A model generated the notes under the pieces. The model was not told the origin of the DNA. It searched no databases and was given only the letters and a program-made list of their open reading frames with translations. Shown here in pieces: positions 50,249-61,441 of a DNA stretch of 64,000 nt (its first letter is position 1; the number at the start of each line of letters is the position of its first letter). The position numbers were made by a program, and so were the translations under genes. The stretch lies in the NCBI GenBank assembly GCA_049414205.1, contig JBMSGE010000001.1, positions 53,382 to 117,381 on the forward strand. The letters are read 5' to 3'. Origin of the DNA: Nitrosomaritimum sp049414205. Its GTDB lineage: Archaea > Thermoproteota > Nitrososphaeria > Nitrososphaerales > Nitrosopumilaceae.

Positions 50249-50878
50249 TTAAACAGTAGTTGGACTAGATTCTAAAACACCAATCTTCTGTTTTCCTTTT
50301 TCAGAAATAAAATATCGATAAGGTTTTGAATCTGTATTTCTTTCGACATATCCATCATCAAATAATTTTTTCATTAGTCTTGAAGTGTGCTCCCTACTCT
50401 TTTTTAATGTGATTTGAATGTCACGTGATGTCATAGGTTGCTTTGTGATTAGATGTAACACGTAATCTGATGCATTAGCATGATCCAAACTAGCCACAAT
50501 AGGTGTGTTTTCAGGCTTGGTTGTATTTTGTGGCTCTACTTCGGGTTTAGGTTCACTCTCAAGTGTATCTTCGACCTTTAATGGCATATCTTTGATATTG
50601 TTTTTAGCTATTTTTTCAAGAAACTGTTTCAATTCCAGGTTTGGATCTGTTGATTTCTCTCCAATTCCCTCAATCTCCAAGGCATCCAGGCGTATTTTCA
50701 TGTCAATTAACTGCCTTTCATAATACTCCAACCTTTCTGACTGTGATGAATCACCAGATTCGGATGTCTTAATCATAGGGCGTAACTTGTAATATGCAAA
50801 TAGCCCTCCCAAACCTACCAAAAAAGCAATAATCACACTCAATATTACTTCAGGATCAGGAATTTCGATTAACATCAC
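50249..50878 (-). CDS. Membrane-anchored winged-helix protein
   Basis: The 209-residue protein has one N-terminal transmembrane helix (VILSVIIAFLVGLGGLFAYY, about 11-30) and a coiled coil (LEYYERQLIDMKIRLDALEI). A Pro/Glu-rich linker follows, then a C-terminal winged helix (LITKQPMTSRDIQITLKKSR, MKKLFDDGYVERN, wing PYRYFISEKGK). DNA-binding end and anchor are on the cytosolic side, so it may tether chromosomal sites near the membrane, or be released to regulate. It is the second membrane-bound winged helix in the window. Confidence 0.72.
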   Translation of the reverse strand: MMLIEIPDPEVILSVIIAFLVGLGGLFAYYKLRPMIKTSESGDSSQSERLEYYERQLIDMKIRLDALEIEGIGEKSTDPNLELKQFLEKIAKNNIKDMPLKVEDTLESEPKPEVEPQNTTKPENTPIVASLDHANASDYVLHLITKQPMTSRDIQITLKKSREHTSRLMKKLFDDGYVERNTDSKPYRYFISEKGKQKIGVLESSPTTV

Positions 50879-51001
50879 AAAAATTATGCCTATATTGTGA
50901 TATATCGTGATTGAACAACATTAATTCACACTTTAGATTAACAAACGCACATCATTAATCACAATCATTACAAACTTTACACTACAAAAAATATTACAAT
51001 A
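50879..51001. promoter_or_regulatory. Spacer rich in ATCACA/TGTGAT words
   Basis: ATCACA or its complement occurs at 50874, 50896, 50958 and 51001, with CGTGAT at 50906. The spacer precedes the membrane-anchored winged-helix gene and could hold sites for its regulation. Confidence 0.35.
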
Positions 51002-51364
51002 TCACATATTGCATGCCTGTCTAATTACTCTATCAATCACATTTATCACATCATCTTCACGTTCAGGAAAAACATCACTATCATTTATCACACTTATCTG
51101 GTCAGAAAGCTTGGATATCACATCAATATCATCAGGTAATAGTATGCCTAAACCGCGTAAAAGGATGATTGAATAAAATAATGCAATTAATTTCTCTCTA
51201 GATTGCCCTACCTGCCTGTAATACGCACCTTTTGTTATAGAAAACTTGGACTCAAGAAGATCCTTCTGATTTAAAATAATTTCAATTTGTCGCTCTGTAA
51301 ACAATGATTTTTTGATAATTTTACGTATAATATTGTTAAAATTGGATTGATCAAACTCCGACAT
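51002..51364 (-). CDS. Conserved hypothetical helical protein
   Basis: The 120-residue protein is all-helical, opening with FNNIIRKIIKKSLFTERQIE, then KFSITKGAYYRQVGQSREKL, which could be a DNA- or protein-binding helix pair. The acidic C-terminal part ends IDRVIRQACNM. No family is recognised. It is divergent from GGGP synthase (65-base gap) and lies on the strand of the membrane-anchored winged helix. Confidence 0.58.
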   Translation of the reverse strand: MSEFDQSNFNNIIRKIIKKSLFTERQIEIILNQKDLLESKFSITKGAYYRQVGQSREKLIALFYSIILLRGLGILLPDDIDVISKLSDQISVINDSDVFPEREDDVINVIDRVIRQACNM

Positions 51365-51429
51365 AGCTATACAAATCTGTATAACGGTATTCCAATTAAA
51401 CTTTAAAGAGTCATCTACAAACCAATTTC

Positions 51430-52182
51430 ATGACAGGAAAAGTCGAATCGTTCCTAAAATCTGAACTAAAAAAGAAAAATGCATTATTGTTTGTGTTAAT
51501 TGATTCTGAGGAATCAAACCTAGAATCCTCCAAAAAACTTGCTCAAGAAGTAGAAAAAATTGGTGCCTCTGCCATACTTGTAGGGGGCTCTTCTGCTACT
51601 GATCAAATTGAAATGTCTAAAGTTGTTAAAGGAATCAAAAAAGGAATTAAAATTCCAATTATCCTCTTTCCCGGTAATGTAACAGGAGTTGTACCTGATG
51701 CTGATGCAATTCTATTCAGTTCTCTAATGAATTCAGAAAATCCATATTTTATTACTCAGGCCCAAGCACTTGGAGCCCCAAGTGTACTCAAATTTGGTCT
51801 TGAACCTCTTCCTACTGCATACCTTGTAATCGGTGATGGAACATCAGCCTGGTTTGTAGGCTCTGCTAGAGGAATTCCGTTTGAAAAACCCAAAATTGCT
51901 GCAGCATATTCCTTAGCAGCACAATTCTTAGGCATGAGATTTGTTTATCTTGAGGCTGGATCCGGAGCAAAATCTACTGTAACGCCTGAAATGGTAAAGA
52001 CAGTAAGATCTCTATTCAATGGATTCCTAATCGTTGGGGGTGGAATTAAGGAGGTAAAGACCGCCAAAGAACTTGTTAATGCAGGAGCTGACGCACTTGT
52101 AATAGGAACTTTTCTTGAAAAAGGGGGAAGTCTCAAAAAACTTACAGAAATTGCTAAAACAATTCAAAAATCAAAGAAATAG
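51430..52182 (+). CDS. Geranylgeranylglyceryl phosphate synthase
   Basis: The 250-residue TIM-barrel enzyme joins geranylgeranyl diphosphate to sn-glycerol-1-phosphate, the first ether bond of archaeal lipids. Motifs include ILVGGSSATD, LFPGNVTGVVPDAD, YLEAGSGAKSTV, and the phosphate site VGGGIKEVKTAKEL and GTFLEKGG. It precedes DP2 by 10 bases and may be cotranscribed. It links to the mevalonate enzyme pair at the start of the window. Confidence 0.95.
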   Translation: MTGKVESFLKSELKKKNALLFVLIDSEESNLESSKKLAQEVEKIGASAILVGGSSATDQIEMSKVVKGIKKGIKIPIILFPGNVTGVVPDADAILFSSLMNSENPYFITQAQALGAPSVLKFGLEPLPTAYLVIGDGTSAWFVGSARGIPFEKPKIAAAYSLAAQFLGMRFVYLEAGSGAKSTVTPEMVKTVRSLFNGFLIVGGGIKEVKTAKELVNAGADALVIGTFLEKGGSLKKLTEIAKTIQKSKK

Positions 52183-52192
52183 GAACTGAATA

Positions 52193-55100
52193 ATGTCGGA
52201 AAATGATGCCATTTCCCGTTTAAGCGGCATAAAGATGCCTGATTACTATCAAAATTACTACACTGATCTCTCTACTGAAACATATACTATCTTTGAAAAA
52301 GCTGCTGAAGCAAAATCAACCTTGGTGGATTCATCTGGAATCATTGAGCCGAAAATCGCATTTGATCTAGCAGATAGGGTTGCCAAAATGCACGAAATTG
52401 ACATTTCTGAACCTCTTCGAGAATTATTAAAAATTAATGGAAAAGAGCTTTCGGCTTTAATTCTCTCAAAGGAGATCGCTTTAGGAAAATATTCCCTTGA
52501 AGAGGCTTCACTAGAAGAAAAACTAGACCTTGCCGTAAGAGTTGGGCTTGCGATAGTCACAGAAGGAGTCACAATTGCCCCCCTACAAGGCATTAGTGAG
52601 GTCAAAATCAAAAAAAACAAAGATGGCTCAGATTATCTTTCTGTCTCGATTGCTGGTCCAATGAGGTCAGCTGGAGGAACGGAATCTGCAGTAACTATGT
52701 TAATTGCTGATCATGTACGAAAAGCAGTAGGTCTATCAAAATATCAGGCAGACTCCTTTGATGATGAAACTGGAAGGTTTGTAGAAGAACTAAGAATCTA
52801 CGAAAGAGAAGCGGGAAATTTCCAATTCCACATCCTGGATGATGATATAATTCATGTAATCTCAAATCTTCCTGTAGAACTTGATGGTGTAGACACCGAC
52901 CCATATGAAGTAGTTAATCACAAAGGAATGGTTAGGATAAAAACAGATAGAGTAAGGGGAGGGGCTTTACGAGTACTTAACGATGGTTTAATTGGAAGAG
53001 CCAAAAAATTACTAAAACGAATTTCGCTCTATAATTTAGATGGTTGGGAATGGCTAGCTGACCTTAAGGGAGCTATTCAAACTGGTGATGACCAAGAAGA
53101 TGCTGCCACAAAAAGGATGCGTGAGGTTATCACTGGAAGATCTGTTCTATCCATGCCTAACAAACTTGGTGGATTTAGGCTTAGATATGGCCGTTCATGT
53201 AATACGGGATTTGCTGCAGTTGGAATTCATCCAGTAATTGCAGAGATTTTAGACCACACAATAGCAGTTGGGACTCAAATAAAGATCGACATTCCTGGCA
53301 AGGGGGCAACTGTAGCTTTTGTGGATTCCATAGAAACACCCACAGTTCGTCTAAAAAATGGGAGCGTTGTAAAAATTAGAGATGTCAAACATGGTATTGA
53401 AGTAAAAAAAGAAATTGAAAAAATTCTACATTTGGGAGATATTTTAATTTCATTTGGGGATTTCCTTGAAAACAATGCCCAATTAGTCCCATCAGGTTAT
53501 GTGGAAGAATTCTGGATTGAAGAATTAAGAGAAAAACTGGAAAAATATGAGCCTAATGACCAGTATCTAGACCAGTTTCTTGAAAAAATACCTTCATTGG
53601 ATGAAGCTTTAAAAATTTCCTTAGACTTTCAAATTCCTCTACACCCTTCATATCTTTATTTTTGGGATCAAATAACAACTTCAGAGTTATCAGAAATTTT
53701 ACAACCAACGAAACTAAATGAAAACTCTATAGAATACCCACAAAATGTCAAAAAAATTCTAGAAAAATTAGGAGTTCCACATCTCCAAAATAACTCCATT
53801 ATTCTTGAAGAAAACGAAGCAAAAATCTTCTATAATTTACTCTTTAGAACTCCTCTAAAAATTGAGGAAAAACCCGTCCCTAAAATCATTTCAGAATCAT
53901 CAGGAATTTCAATCAAAAACAAGTCTTCTACATCAATTGGTGTTAGGATTGGAAGACCAGAAAAAGCAGCTGCACGTCAAATGAAACCACCAACTCATGT
54001 CTTATTCCCTATTAGTGATAAAGGAGGTCCAACTCGAGATCTTTTGAAAGCATCAAGACATGGTAATTTTTTCACCAACATTTTCAATCGTCAGTGCCAA
54101 CATTGTAATGAGCCCTCCATTGGAATAAAGTGCTCAAAATGTGGAGAAAAAACATCCATAGAATACCAATGTTCAAACTGTCGAGAAATTTTAGAATCAC
54201 CATATTGTGAAAAGTGTAAAAGAAAAGCATCAACTCATTCCTATCGACCATTTCCTCTAAAGGAAAGATTGCTTAATGCTCAAGAAAAAATGGGATTACG
54301 AGCACAAGAACCATTCAAAGGTGTCAAAGAATTGATTAGCCAAGATAGGATACCTGAACCACTAGAAAAGGGGCTGGTTAGACAAAATTTTGGCCTAACT
54401 ACCTTCAAGGATGGAACTGTACGATTTGATGCTACAAATTCACCCATAACTCAGTTCAAACCTTCCTGGATAGGAACTCCGATTGAAAAACTCAAGGAGT
54501 TAGGATATACGCATGATATTGATGGAAAACCAATCATAGATGAAAACCAAATCATCGAAATTCGTATGCAAGATGTCATAATACCCTACGAAAGTGGAAG
54601 ATACCTTGTTTCTATCTGTAAATATCTAGATATTTTGTTGCAAAAATTCTATGGGAAATCATCATTTTACAAGGTAAAGAATCTTGAAGAATTAGTAGGT
54701 CACCTAATAATCGGTTTAGCTCCACATACCTCTGTAGGTATTGTAGGGAGAATTATCGGTTTTACAGAAACTCATGTTTGTTTTGCAACTCCCAACTGGC
54801 ACTCTGCCAAAAGAAGAGATGCAGATGGAGATGCAGATTCAATAATGCTTTTGATGGATAGTCTCCTTAATTTCTCAAGACAATTTCTTTCTGATAGGAT
54901 TGGAGGCTTAATGGATGCCCCATTACTGATCCAACCATTGGTTTTACCACATGAATCCCAACCTCAAGCCCATAACTTGGAAGTTACCAAGTCATTACCA
55001 TTAGAATTCTTCAAATCAACATTGTTACAAAATAAAGCCTCAACTGTAAATTCTGTTGAAATTATAGAATCTCGATTAGAAACAGAAAGGCAATTCTATG

Positions 55101-55570
55101 ATTATCATTTTACTCATAATACCTCATCCCTTACTACATCAAAATCAAGAAGTGCTTATTCTACACTAGGATCTATGCTTGATAAACTTGACATGCAAAT
55201 TCGAAATGCCGATATGATTGATGCTGTAAATACTTCAGAAATCGTATCTAATGTAATATCAACACATCTTGTACCAGATATTATGGGAAATCTACGTGCA
55301 TATGCTAGACAAAGCTTCCGATGCACTGCATGTGGAAAATCATATCGTCGTCTTCCATTAATTCAAAACTGTATTTGTGGTCACAAATTAATTCAAACAA
55401 TTACTCGTGGATCAGTTGAAAAATATCTAAAATTAGCAAAAAGATTGGTAGATAATTACGAAGTAAGTGAATATCAAAAAGGCCGAATTCATGCATTATC
55501 TGACGAAATTGATCTTGTTTTTGGAAAGAATGAAGGAGATCAGTCTCTTCTTACCGATTATGCATCGTAA
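52193..55570 (+). CDS. polC: DNA polymerase D large subunit DP2
   Basis: This 1,125-residue catalytic subunit of PolD has a KH-like N-terminal region (about 130-230), two double-psi beta-barrel portions, the zinc cluster around residue 634 (CQHC, CSKC, CSNC, CEKC), and the catalytic loop DGDADSIMLLMDS near residue 875. A C-terminal zinc finger, CTACGKSYR then CICGH (about 1043), binds DP1 or PCNA. No intein interrupts it. It starts 10 bases after GGGP synthase and lies beyond the origin candidate from DP1. Confidence 0.96.
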   Translation: MSENDAISRLSGIKMPDYYQNYYTDLSTETYTIFEKAAEAKSTLVDSSGIIEPKIAFDLADRVAKMHEIDISEPLRELLKINGKELSALILSKEIALGKYSLEEASLEEKLDLAVRVGLAIVTEGVTIAPLQGISEVKIKKNKDGSDYLSVSIAGPMRSAGGTESAVTMLIADHVRKAVGLSKYQADSFDDETGRFVEELRIYEREAGNFQFHILDDDIIHVISNLPVELDGVDTDPYEVVNHKGMVRIKTDRVRGGALRVLNDGLIGRAKKLLKRISLYNLDGWEWLADLKGAIQTGDDQEDAATKRMREVITGRSVLSMPNKLGGFRLRYGRSCNTGFAAVGIHPVIAEILDHTIAVGTQIKIDIPGKGATVAFVDSIETPTVRLKNGSVVKIRDVKHGIEVKKEIEKILHLGDILISFGDFLENNAQLVPSGYVEEFWIEELREKLEKYEPNDQYLDQFLEKIPSLDEALKISLDFQIPLHPSYLYFWDQITTSELSEILQPTKLNENSIEYPQNVKKILEKLGVPHLQNNSIILEENEAKIFYNLLFRTPLKIEEKPVPKIISESSGISIKNKSSTSIGVRIGRPEKAAARQMKPPTHVLFPISDKGGPTRDLLKASRHGNFFTNIFNRQCQHCNEPSIGIKCSKCGEKTSIEYQCSNCREILESPYCEKCKRKASTHSYRPFPLKERLLNAQEKMGLRAQEPFKGVKELISQDRIPEPLEKGLVRQNFGLTTFKDGTVRFDATNSPITQFKPSWIGTPIEKLKELGYTHDIDGKPIIDENQIIEIRMQDVIIPYESGRYLVSICKYLDILLQKFYGKSSFYKVKNLEELVGHLIIGLAPHTSVGIVGRIIGFTETHVCFATPNWHSAKRRDADGDADSIMLLMDSLLNFSRQFLSDRIGGLMDAPLLIQPLVLPHESQPQAHNLEVTKSLPLEFFKSTLLQNKASTVNSVEIIESRLETERQFYDYHFTHNTSSLTTSKSRSAYSTLGSMLDKLDMQIRNADMIDAVNTSEIVSNVISTHLVPDIMGNLRAYARQSFRCTACGKSYRRLPLIQNCICGHKLIQTITRGSVEKYLKLAKRLVDNYEVSEYQKGRIHALSDEIDLVFGKNEGDQSLLTDYAS

Positions 55571-55574
55571 AATT

Positions 55575-56906
55575 TTATCTTAACTTTACGTACTCGTAAG
55601 CACCTAATTTCTTGTCAAAACAATAATGAACTTTCTGATAATCTTTTCTGAAAGCTTTGACTTTTGGAAGGATTTTTTTGGGATCTTTTTTGTCGATAAC
55701 TATCATTTTGATAAATGATGCAATTTCTTTCATTTCTTTTTGTTTCATTCCAATTCTTGTAATCTCAGAAACACCTAATCTGATTCCACCAGGATGGAAA
55801 TAATTCCTTCCAGCTTTGATGTCCCCTGGAATCAGTTGTCTATTTACAATGATATTTGCTTTTTCAAGTTCAGCCTCAACTTTTCCTCCATCAGAATAAT
55901 CCAAAACATTTACTGCAATTTGATGTGATTTTGTGAATCCTCTACTTTCTCCCAAAACCTTGAATCCAACATCACTAAGAGCCTCAGCAAAGGCTTTTGC
56001 ATTTTTAATAATTTGACTGGCATAATCCTTTCCAAATTCTAAAGCTTCGGCAAAAGCGATTGCCTTTCCAGCCATATGATGAATATGGTGACTACTAGTA
56101 AGACCAGGAAACATCGCTTTTTTGATTCCCTCTTCGTGTTCCTCGGAACCTAGAACCAGACCACCTTGAGGACCAAACAAAGTTTTGTGAGTACTCATTG
56201 TCATAGTATCTGCACCTTCACGTAAAGGATCCTGGAACTTGCCCCCAGCAATCAATCCTGCCACATGAGCAGCATCATAGTTAATGTGCATATCATAACT
56301 CTTGAGAAAGTCAGCTAGTTCCTTGACTGGATGGGGAAATAGAAACAAGGATCCTCCAAACATCGCCATTTTTGGTAATCGCCCATCTTTTTTCAGTTGT
56401 TTGACTTTTGCCTTGGTCTTATCTACATCAATAGTCATCTCTTCGGCATTAAATGGATAAAATTCAATTTCTAATCCATGAACTAAACCTGCAGTTCCTG
56501 AATGCTCTTTTTTGCCATGAGAAATATGACCTCCCGCTGGGATTGAAGGGGCCAACATAACATCTCCTGGATTTGTAAATGCAGAATAAATGGCAAGGTT
56601 AGCAACAACTCCTGAAACTGGTCTTACATCTGCAAATTTTGCTTTGTATAGCTTTTTTGCCAATTTCATACATTCGAACTCTACATCATCAATGTAGACA
56701 CATCCGGCGTAAACTCGATCTCCCGGCCAACCTTCTGCATATCTATTACCAAAATCTGAGATTATCGCCTCACGAACAGCTGGACTGGGAACATTTTCAC
56801 TTGCAATTAATGGAATAGAAGACTCAAACCATTTGTGATGATCTTTTAGTTTTGAAAAAATTTTATCATAAGAGACTTTATTGGAGGATTTTGCCATAAA
56901 CTGCAA
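55575..56906 (-). CDS. glyA: Serine hydroxymethyltransferase
   Basis: The 443-residue PLP enzyme interconverts serine and glycine with a folate or tetrahydromethanopterin carrier. The N-terminal IPLIASENVPSPAVREA, the PLP-lysine region TMSTHKTLFGPQGG, and the YAEGWPGDRVYAG substrate segment are present. The Met at residue 4 is an alternative start. It converges on DP2 with a 4-base gap and is divergent from the thermosome gene. Confidence 0.95.
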   Translation of the reverse strand: MQFMAKSSNKVSYDKIFSKLKDHHKWFESSIPLIASENVPSPAVREAIISDFGNRYAEGWPGDRVYAGCVYIDDVEFECMKLAKKLYKAKFADVRPVSGVVANLAIYSAFTNPGDVMLAPSIPAGGHISHGKKEHSGTAGLVHGLEIEFYPFNAEEMTIDVDKTKAKVKQLKKDGRLPKMAMFGGSLFLFPHPVKELADFLKSYDMHINYDAAHVAGLIAGGKFQDPLREGADTMTMSTHKTLFGPQGGLVLGSEEHEEGIKKAMFPGLTSSHHIHHMAGKAIAFAEALEFGKDYASQIIKNAKAFAEALSDVGFKVLGESRGFTKSHQIAVNVLDYSDGGKVEAELEKANIIVNRQLIPGDIKAGRNYFHPGGIRLGVSEITRIGMKQKEMKEIASFIKMIVIDKKDPKKILPKVKAFRKDYQKVHYCFDKKLGAYEYVKLR

Positions 56907-56969
56907 ATTGATTTTCCCAATTTAAAAACACCGATTTTAGATCTACAAGATTTTCAGTTTTATGCAAAG

Positions 56970-56976
56970 TATAAAA
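56970..56976 (+). promoter_or_regulatory. TATA box of the thermosome gene
   Basis: TATAAAA lies 31 bases before ATG 57001. The in-frame ATG at 56962 lies upstream of this box and so cannot be the start of the main transcript. Confidence 0.65.
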
Positions 56977-57000
56977 GGGGAATCAAGAGATTCTCCATCC

Positions 57001-58704
57001 ATGGGTATGCAAGCTACTTCCAAAGGAAATATGCCAGTTGTATTACTAAAAGAAGGCGGTTCAGAAACAAAAGGAAGAGATGCACAAAAGAACAATATTG
57101 CTGCATCAAAAATTGTCGCGGAAATTGTCCATTCTAGCCTTGGTCCTAGAGGCATGGACAAAATGCTAGTAGATTCCCTAGGAGATGTTACGATTACCAA
57201 TGATGGTGCAACAATTTTGAAAGAAATTGATGTCCAACACCCAGCAGCAAAAATGCTAGTAGAAATTTCAAAAACAACAGATAATGAAGTAGGCGATGGT
57301 ACCACTTCAGTAGTAGTTTTGGCTGGATCTCTTTTAGAGAGCGCTGAATCCTTACTTGACCAAGATGTTCATCCAACAATTATCGTGGATGGATACCGAA
57401 AAGCAGGAAAAAAGGCAAAAGAATATCTCAAAAATATAGCAGACAAAATCTCAGCTAATGATAAATCTATTCTTAATAAAATTGCAAAAACTTCTATGCA
57501 AACTAAACTCGTTCGAAAAGATTCAGAACAGTTAGCAGACATTATTGTAAAATCCATTCTCTCAGTTGCCGAAAAGGAGGGAGAAAATTATGAAGTTGAT
57601 ATTGATGATATTAAAGTAGAAAAGAAAGCCGGAGGCTCAATCAAAGACTCATCAATAGTTCAAGGAATTGTACTTGACAAGGAAATTGTTCATGGTGGAA
57701 TGCCTAAAAAAATTACAGATGCAAAAATTGCTTTGATTAACACAGCACTTGAAATAAGCAAGACTGAAACTGACGCTAAAATTAATATCTCAAATCCTCA
57801 ACAAATGAAATCCTTCTTAGATGAAGAAAATAGAATGCTCAAAACCATGGTAGACAAGGTAATTGGTTCAGGAGCAAATGTCATTCTTTGCCAAAAAGGA
57901 ATTGATGATATGGCTCAACATTATCTTGCAAAGGCAGGAATTATTGCAGTTAGAAGAATTAAAGAAAGTGATCTCACCAAACTAGCAAAAGCAACCGGTG
58001 CTAGAATTGTAACTAACCTTGATGATCTGTTTGAAAAAGATCTTGGTAGTGCAGAATTAGTTGAGGAAAAAAAGATTGAAGAGGACAAATGGGTCTTCAT
58101 TGAAGGCTGTAAACACCCAAAATCTGTAACACTACTTCTACGTGGTGGATCACAAAGAGTAGTAGATGAAGTTGAACGTTCTGTCCATGATGCATTAATG
58201 GTAGTAAAAGATGTAATCCAAGATCCATTGATTGTTGCTGGTGGAGGTGCTCCAGAAACTTATGCTGCAACAAAATTAAGAAACTGGGCAAAAACTCTCG
58301 AGGGGAGAGAACAACTAGCAGCAGAGAAATTTGCAGATGCATTAGAAACAATTCCATTAACACTATCAGAGAATGCAGGAATGGATCCAATCGATACCTT
58401 GACTGTTTTGAGAGCAAAACAAACCAAGGGAGAAAAATGGACTGGAATTGATGTAATGAAAGGAAAAATTGCAAATATGAAATCTAGTGACATTATTGAA
58501 CCATTAGCAGTAAAACTCCAAATTGTATCAGCAGCAGCTGAAGTAGCATGTATGATTCTTAGAATTGATGATGTTATTGCTACTCAGAAATCTGCCGGAC
58601 CTCCTCCAGGCGCAGAAGGAGGAATGCCTGGAATGGGTGGAATGCCCGACATGGGTGGTATGGGCGGCATGCCTGGAATGGGTGGAATGCCCGGTATGAT
58701 GTAA
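57001..58704 (+). CDS. Thermosome (group II chaperonin) subunit
   Basis: This protein of about 567 residues is a CCT/thermosome subunit. SSLGPRGMDKMLVDSLGDV and NDGATILKEIDVQHP lie near the start, GDGTTSVVVLAG is the ATP site, and VAGGGAPETYA is in the lower domain. A C-terminal GGMPGMGG-type repeat tail ends the gene. It forms a double-ring chaperonin. ATG 57001 (GMQATSKGN) is chosen because the TATA box lies 31 bases before it. It is divergent from glyA. Confidence 0.95.
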   Translation: MGMQATSKGNMPVVLLKEGGSETKGRDAQKNNIAASKIVAEIVHSSLGPRGMDKMLVDSLGDVTITNDGATILKEIDVQHPAAKMLVEISKTTDNEVGDGTTSVVVLAGSLLESAESLLDQDVHPTIIVDGYRKAGKKAKEYLKNIADKISANDKSILNKIAKTSMQTKLVRKDSEQLADIIVKSILSVAEKEGENYEVDIDDIKVEKKAGGSIKDSSIVQGIVLDKEIVHGGMPKKITDAKIALINTALEISKTETDAKINISNPQQMKSFLDEENRMLKTMVDKVIGSGANVILCQKGIDDMAQHYLAKAGIIAVRRIKESDLTKLAKATGARIVTNLDDLFEKDLGSAELVEEKKIEEDKWVFIEGCKHPKSVTLLLRGGSQRVVDEVERSVHDALMVVKDVIQDPLIVAGGGAPETYAATKLRNWAKTLEGREQLAAEKFADALETIPLTLSENAGMDPIDTLTVLRAKQTKGEKWTGIDVMKGKIANMKSSDIIEPLAVKLQIVSAAAEVACMILRIDDVIATQKSAGPPPGAEGGMPGMGGMPDMGGMGGMPGMGGMPGMM

Positions 58705-58761
58705 TCTTTGTGAAGGGTTATTTTTCAAAAGTTTATTTTATAATCAATTTCAAAAAGTTCA

Positions 58762-59040
58762 TTGAGTGAAACTTCATCAAAAATAAGGACAGGTTTCAAG
58801 TATGTGTATTTGGTAATGTTTTTTGCATTACTTGCAGGATTTTTCCATCCTCTAATTACTGGTAATTCATTTGATAGTGTAATCTCAGGTGTAGTTGTAT
58901 TATTTGTGGGTCTAGCTGGAGGAATTTTAGTATACAAATCTGCAACTTCAGAAAAACACCGTATAATCTATTTTGGTGCAGGATTTGGCCTTATAGCAAT
59001 TTCACTAGCATTAATCTTTCAGCTTACTGGTAGAGTTTAG
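58762..59040 (+). CDS. Small three-helix membrane protein
   Basis: The 92-residue protein has three transmembrane helices (YVYLVMFFALLAGFF, VISGVVVLFVGLAGGILVY, IIYFGAGFGLIAISLALIFQ) with short loops. The start is TTG 58762, with TATA-like TTTATAAT about 25 bases upstream. No function can be named. It follows the thermosome gene and converges on glnA. Confidence 0.62.
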   Translation: MSETSSKIRTGFKYVYLVMFFALLAGFFHPLITGNSFDSVISGVVVLFVGLAGGILVYKSATSEKHRIIYFGAGFGLIAISLALIFQLTGRV

Positions 59041-59043
59041 GAT

Positions 59044-60504
<1,461 letters not shown>

Positions 60505-60558
60505 TTTTAAACTTCAAGCTAACACAAATACATCCATCATTTAAGGATTAGGTAAGAA

Positions 60559-61116
60559 ATGTCCGAATCAGACGAAATTGACATTCACTCATTGCATGCA
60601 ATAGTACTCCGAGAAACAGAAAGTGATTCAATTCTAGAAATTGAACCTGATTTTTATCGAAATCTTTCAAATTTCCTTGGGAATTTAAAAAAACAGGAAT
60701 TTGATGGAATAGAAAGTAAAATCAAACAATCATTAATTGAAATGACCTCCGAACTGACATCTCTTCTCCTTAACATACGATTAGAAAAAACTATCAAATC
60801 CGATGGAATAGATTTTACAAATCTCTTAGATGAGGAAAAATTCATCTTAGATGCCGAAGAACAAACGAGGGAAAGAATCGAAATGATTCTATCTGCAACA
60901 ATCAATGGAAAATCAAAATTCCTTGAATCAATTTCTCAAAACCACAAAACCAAAACCGTTGTACTAAGAATCCTTCAAAATGTTGATGAAATCGTTGGTG
61001 CTGATTTGGAGAAATATGGGCCATTCAAACCAGAAGATATTGCCACACTTCCATATGAGAACGCCCAGGCACTAATAACAAAAAAAGTTGCCACAAAAAT
61101 TCATTGGGAAGATTAG
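60559..61116 (+). CDS. GINS complex subunit Gins51
   Basis: The 185-residue protein is a GINS subunit with the helical A domain (about 35-125: FYRNLSNFLGNLKKQEF, EEKFILDAEEQTRERIEMIL) preceding the C-terminal beta B domain (FKPEDIATLPYENAQALITK). That order, A then B, is the Gins51 (Sld5/Psf1) type. It activates the MCM helicase with GAN/Cdc45. It adds to the replication genes DP1, Orc1 and DP2 in the same 15 kb. The start is ATG 60559. Confidence 0.88.
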   Translation: MSESDEIDIHSLHAIVLRETESDSILEIEPDFYRNLSNFLGNLKKQEFDGIESKIKQSLIEMTSELTSLLLNIRLEKTIKSDGIDFTNLLDEEKFILDAEEQTRERIEMILSATINGKSKFLESISQNHKTKTVVLRILQNVDEIVGADLEKYGPFKPEDIATLPYENAQALITKKVATKIHWED

Positions 61117-61150
61117 GTAGAAATTACACCAAGATATTATTTTATTTTGT

Positions 61151-61435
61151 ATGTCACATACAGGAGTAGATGTTATCGATTTTCTATTTTATACAATTTA
61201 TCCCGTTATTGGAATTTTCATAGTTGAAGGAATTAGTAGAGCAGTAAAATCTCCCAAATGGATTAAGCTTTGGGTACAAGCTGCAGTATCAATTGGATTT
61301 GGAGTATATTACTGGTTTATTCTGCCTGCTCCACAAAATTTCCCCTTAACTGCACTTGTAATGTTTGCATTGGCCATTGCTTTAATTTATCAAGGAAAAC
61401 GAGCAAAAATATCTCCTGATAAAAGCCCGTACTGA
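61151..61435 (+). CDS. Small membrane protein
   Basis: The 94-residue protein has about three hydrophobic helices (VIDFLFYTIYPVIGIFIV, WVQAAVSIGFGVYYWFIL, LTALVMFALAIALIYQ) and a basic tail (GKRAKISPDKSPY). No family is recognised. It is 34 bases after gins51 and could be cotranscribed. Confidence 0.58.
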   Translation: MSHTGVDVIDFLFYTIYPVIGIFIVEGISRAVKSPKWIKLWVQAAVSIGFGVYYWFILPAPQNFPLTALVMFALAIALIYQGKRAKISPDKSPY

Positions 61436-61441
61436 ATTAAG

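Noticed and set aside
51002..51130. ATCACA words inside the 51002 gene as regulatory sites
   Set aside because: These copies encode Val-Ile in frame as GTG-AT, so codon use explains them; only the intergenic copies are retained as interesting.
56962..57000. Upstream in-frame ATG of the thermosome gene
   Set aside because: The TATA box at 56970-56976 lies downstream of that ATG and 31 bases before ATG 57001, so the longer start would lie outside the main transcript.
58600..58704. GGATGCC-like repeats at the thermosome end as an independent repeat element
   Set aside because: They encode the ordinary Gly-Gly-Met tail of chaperonins in frame.
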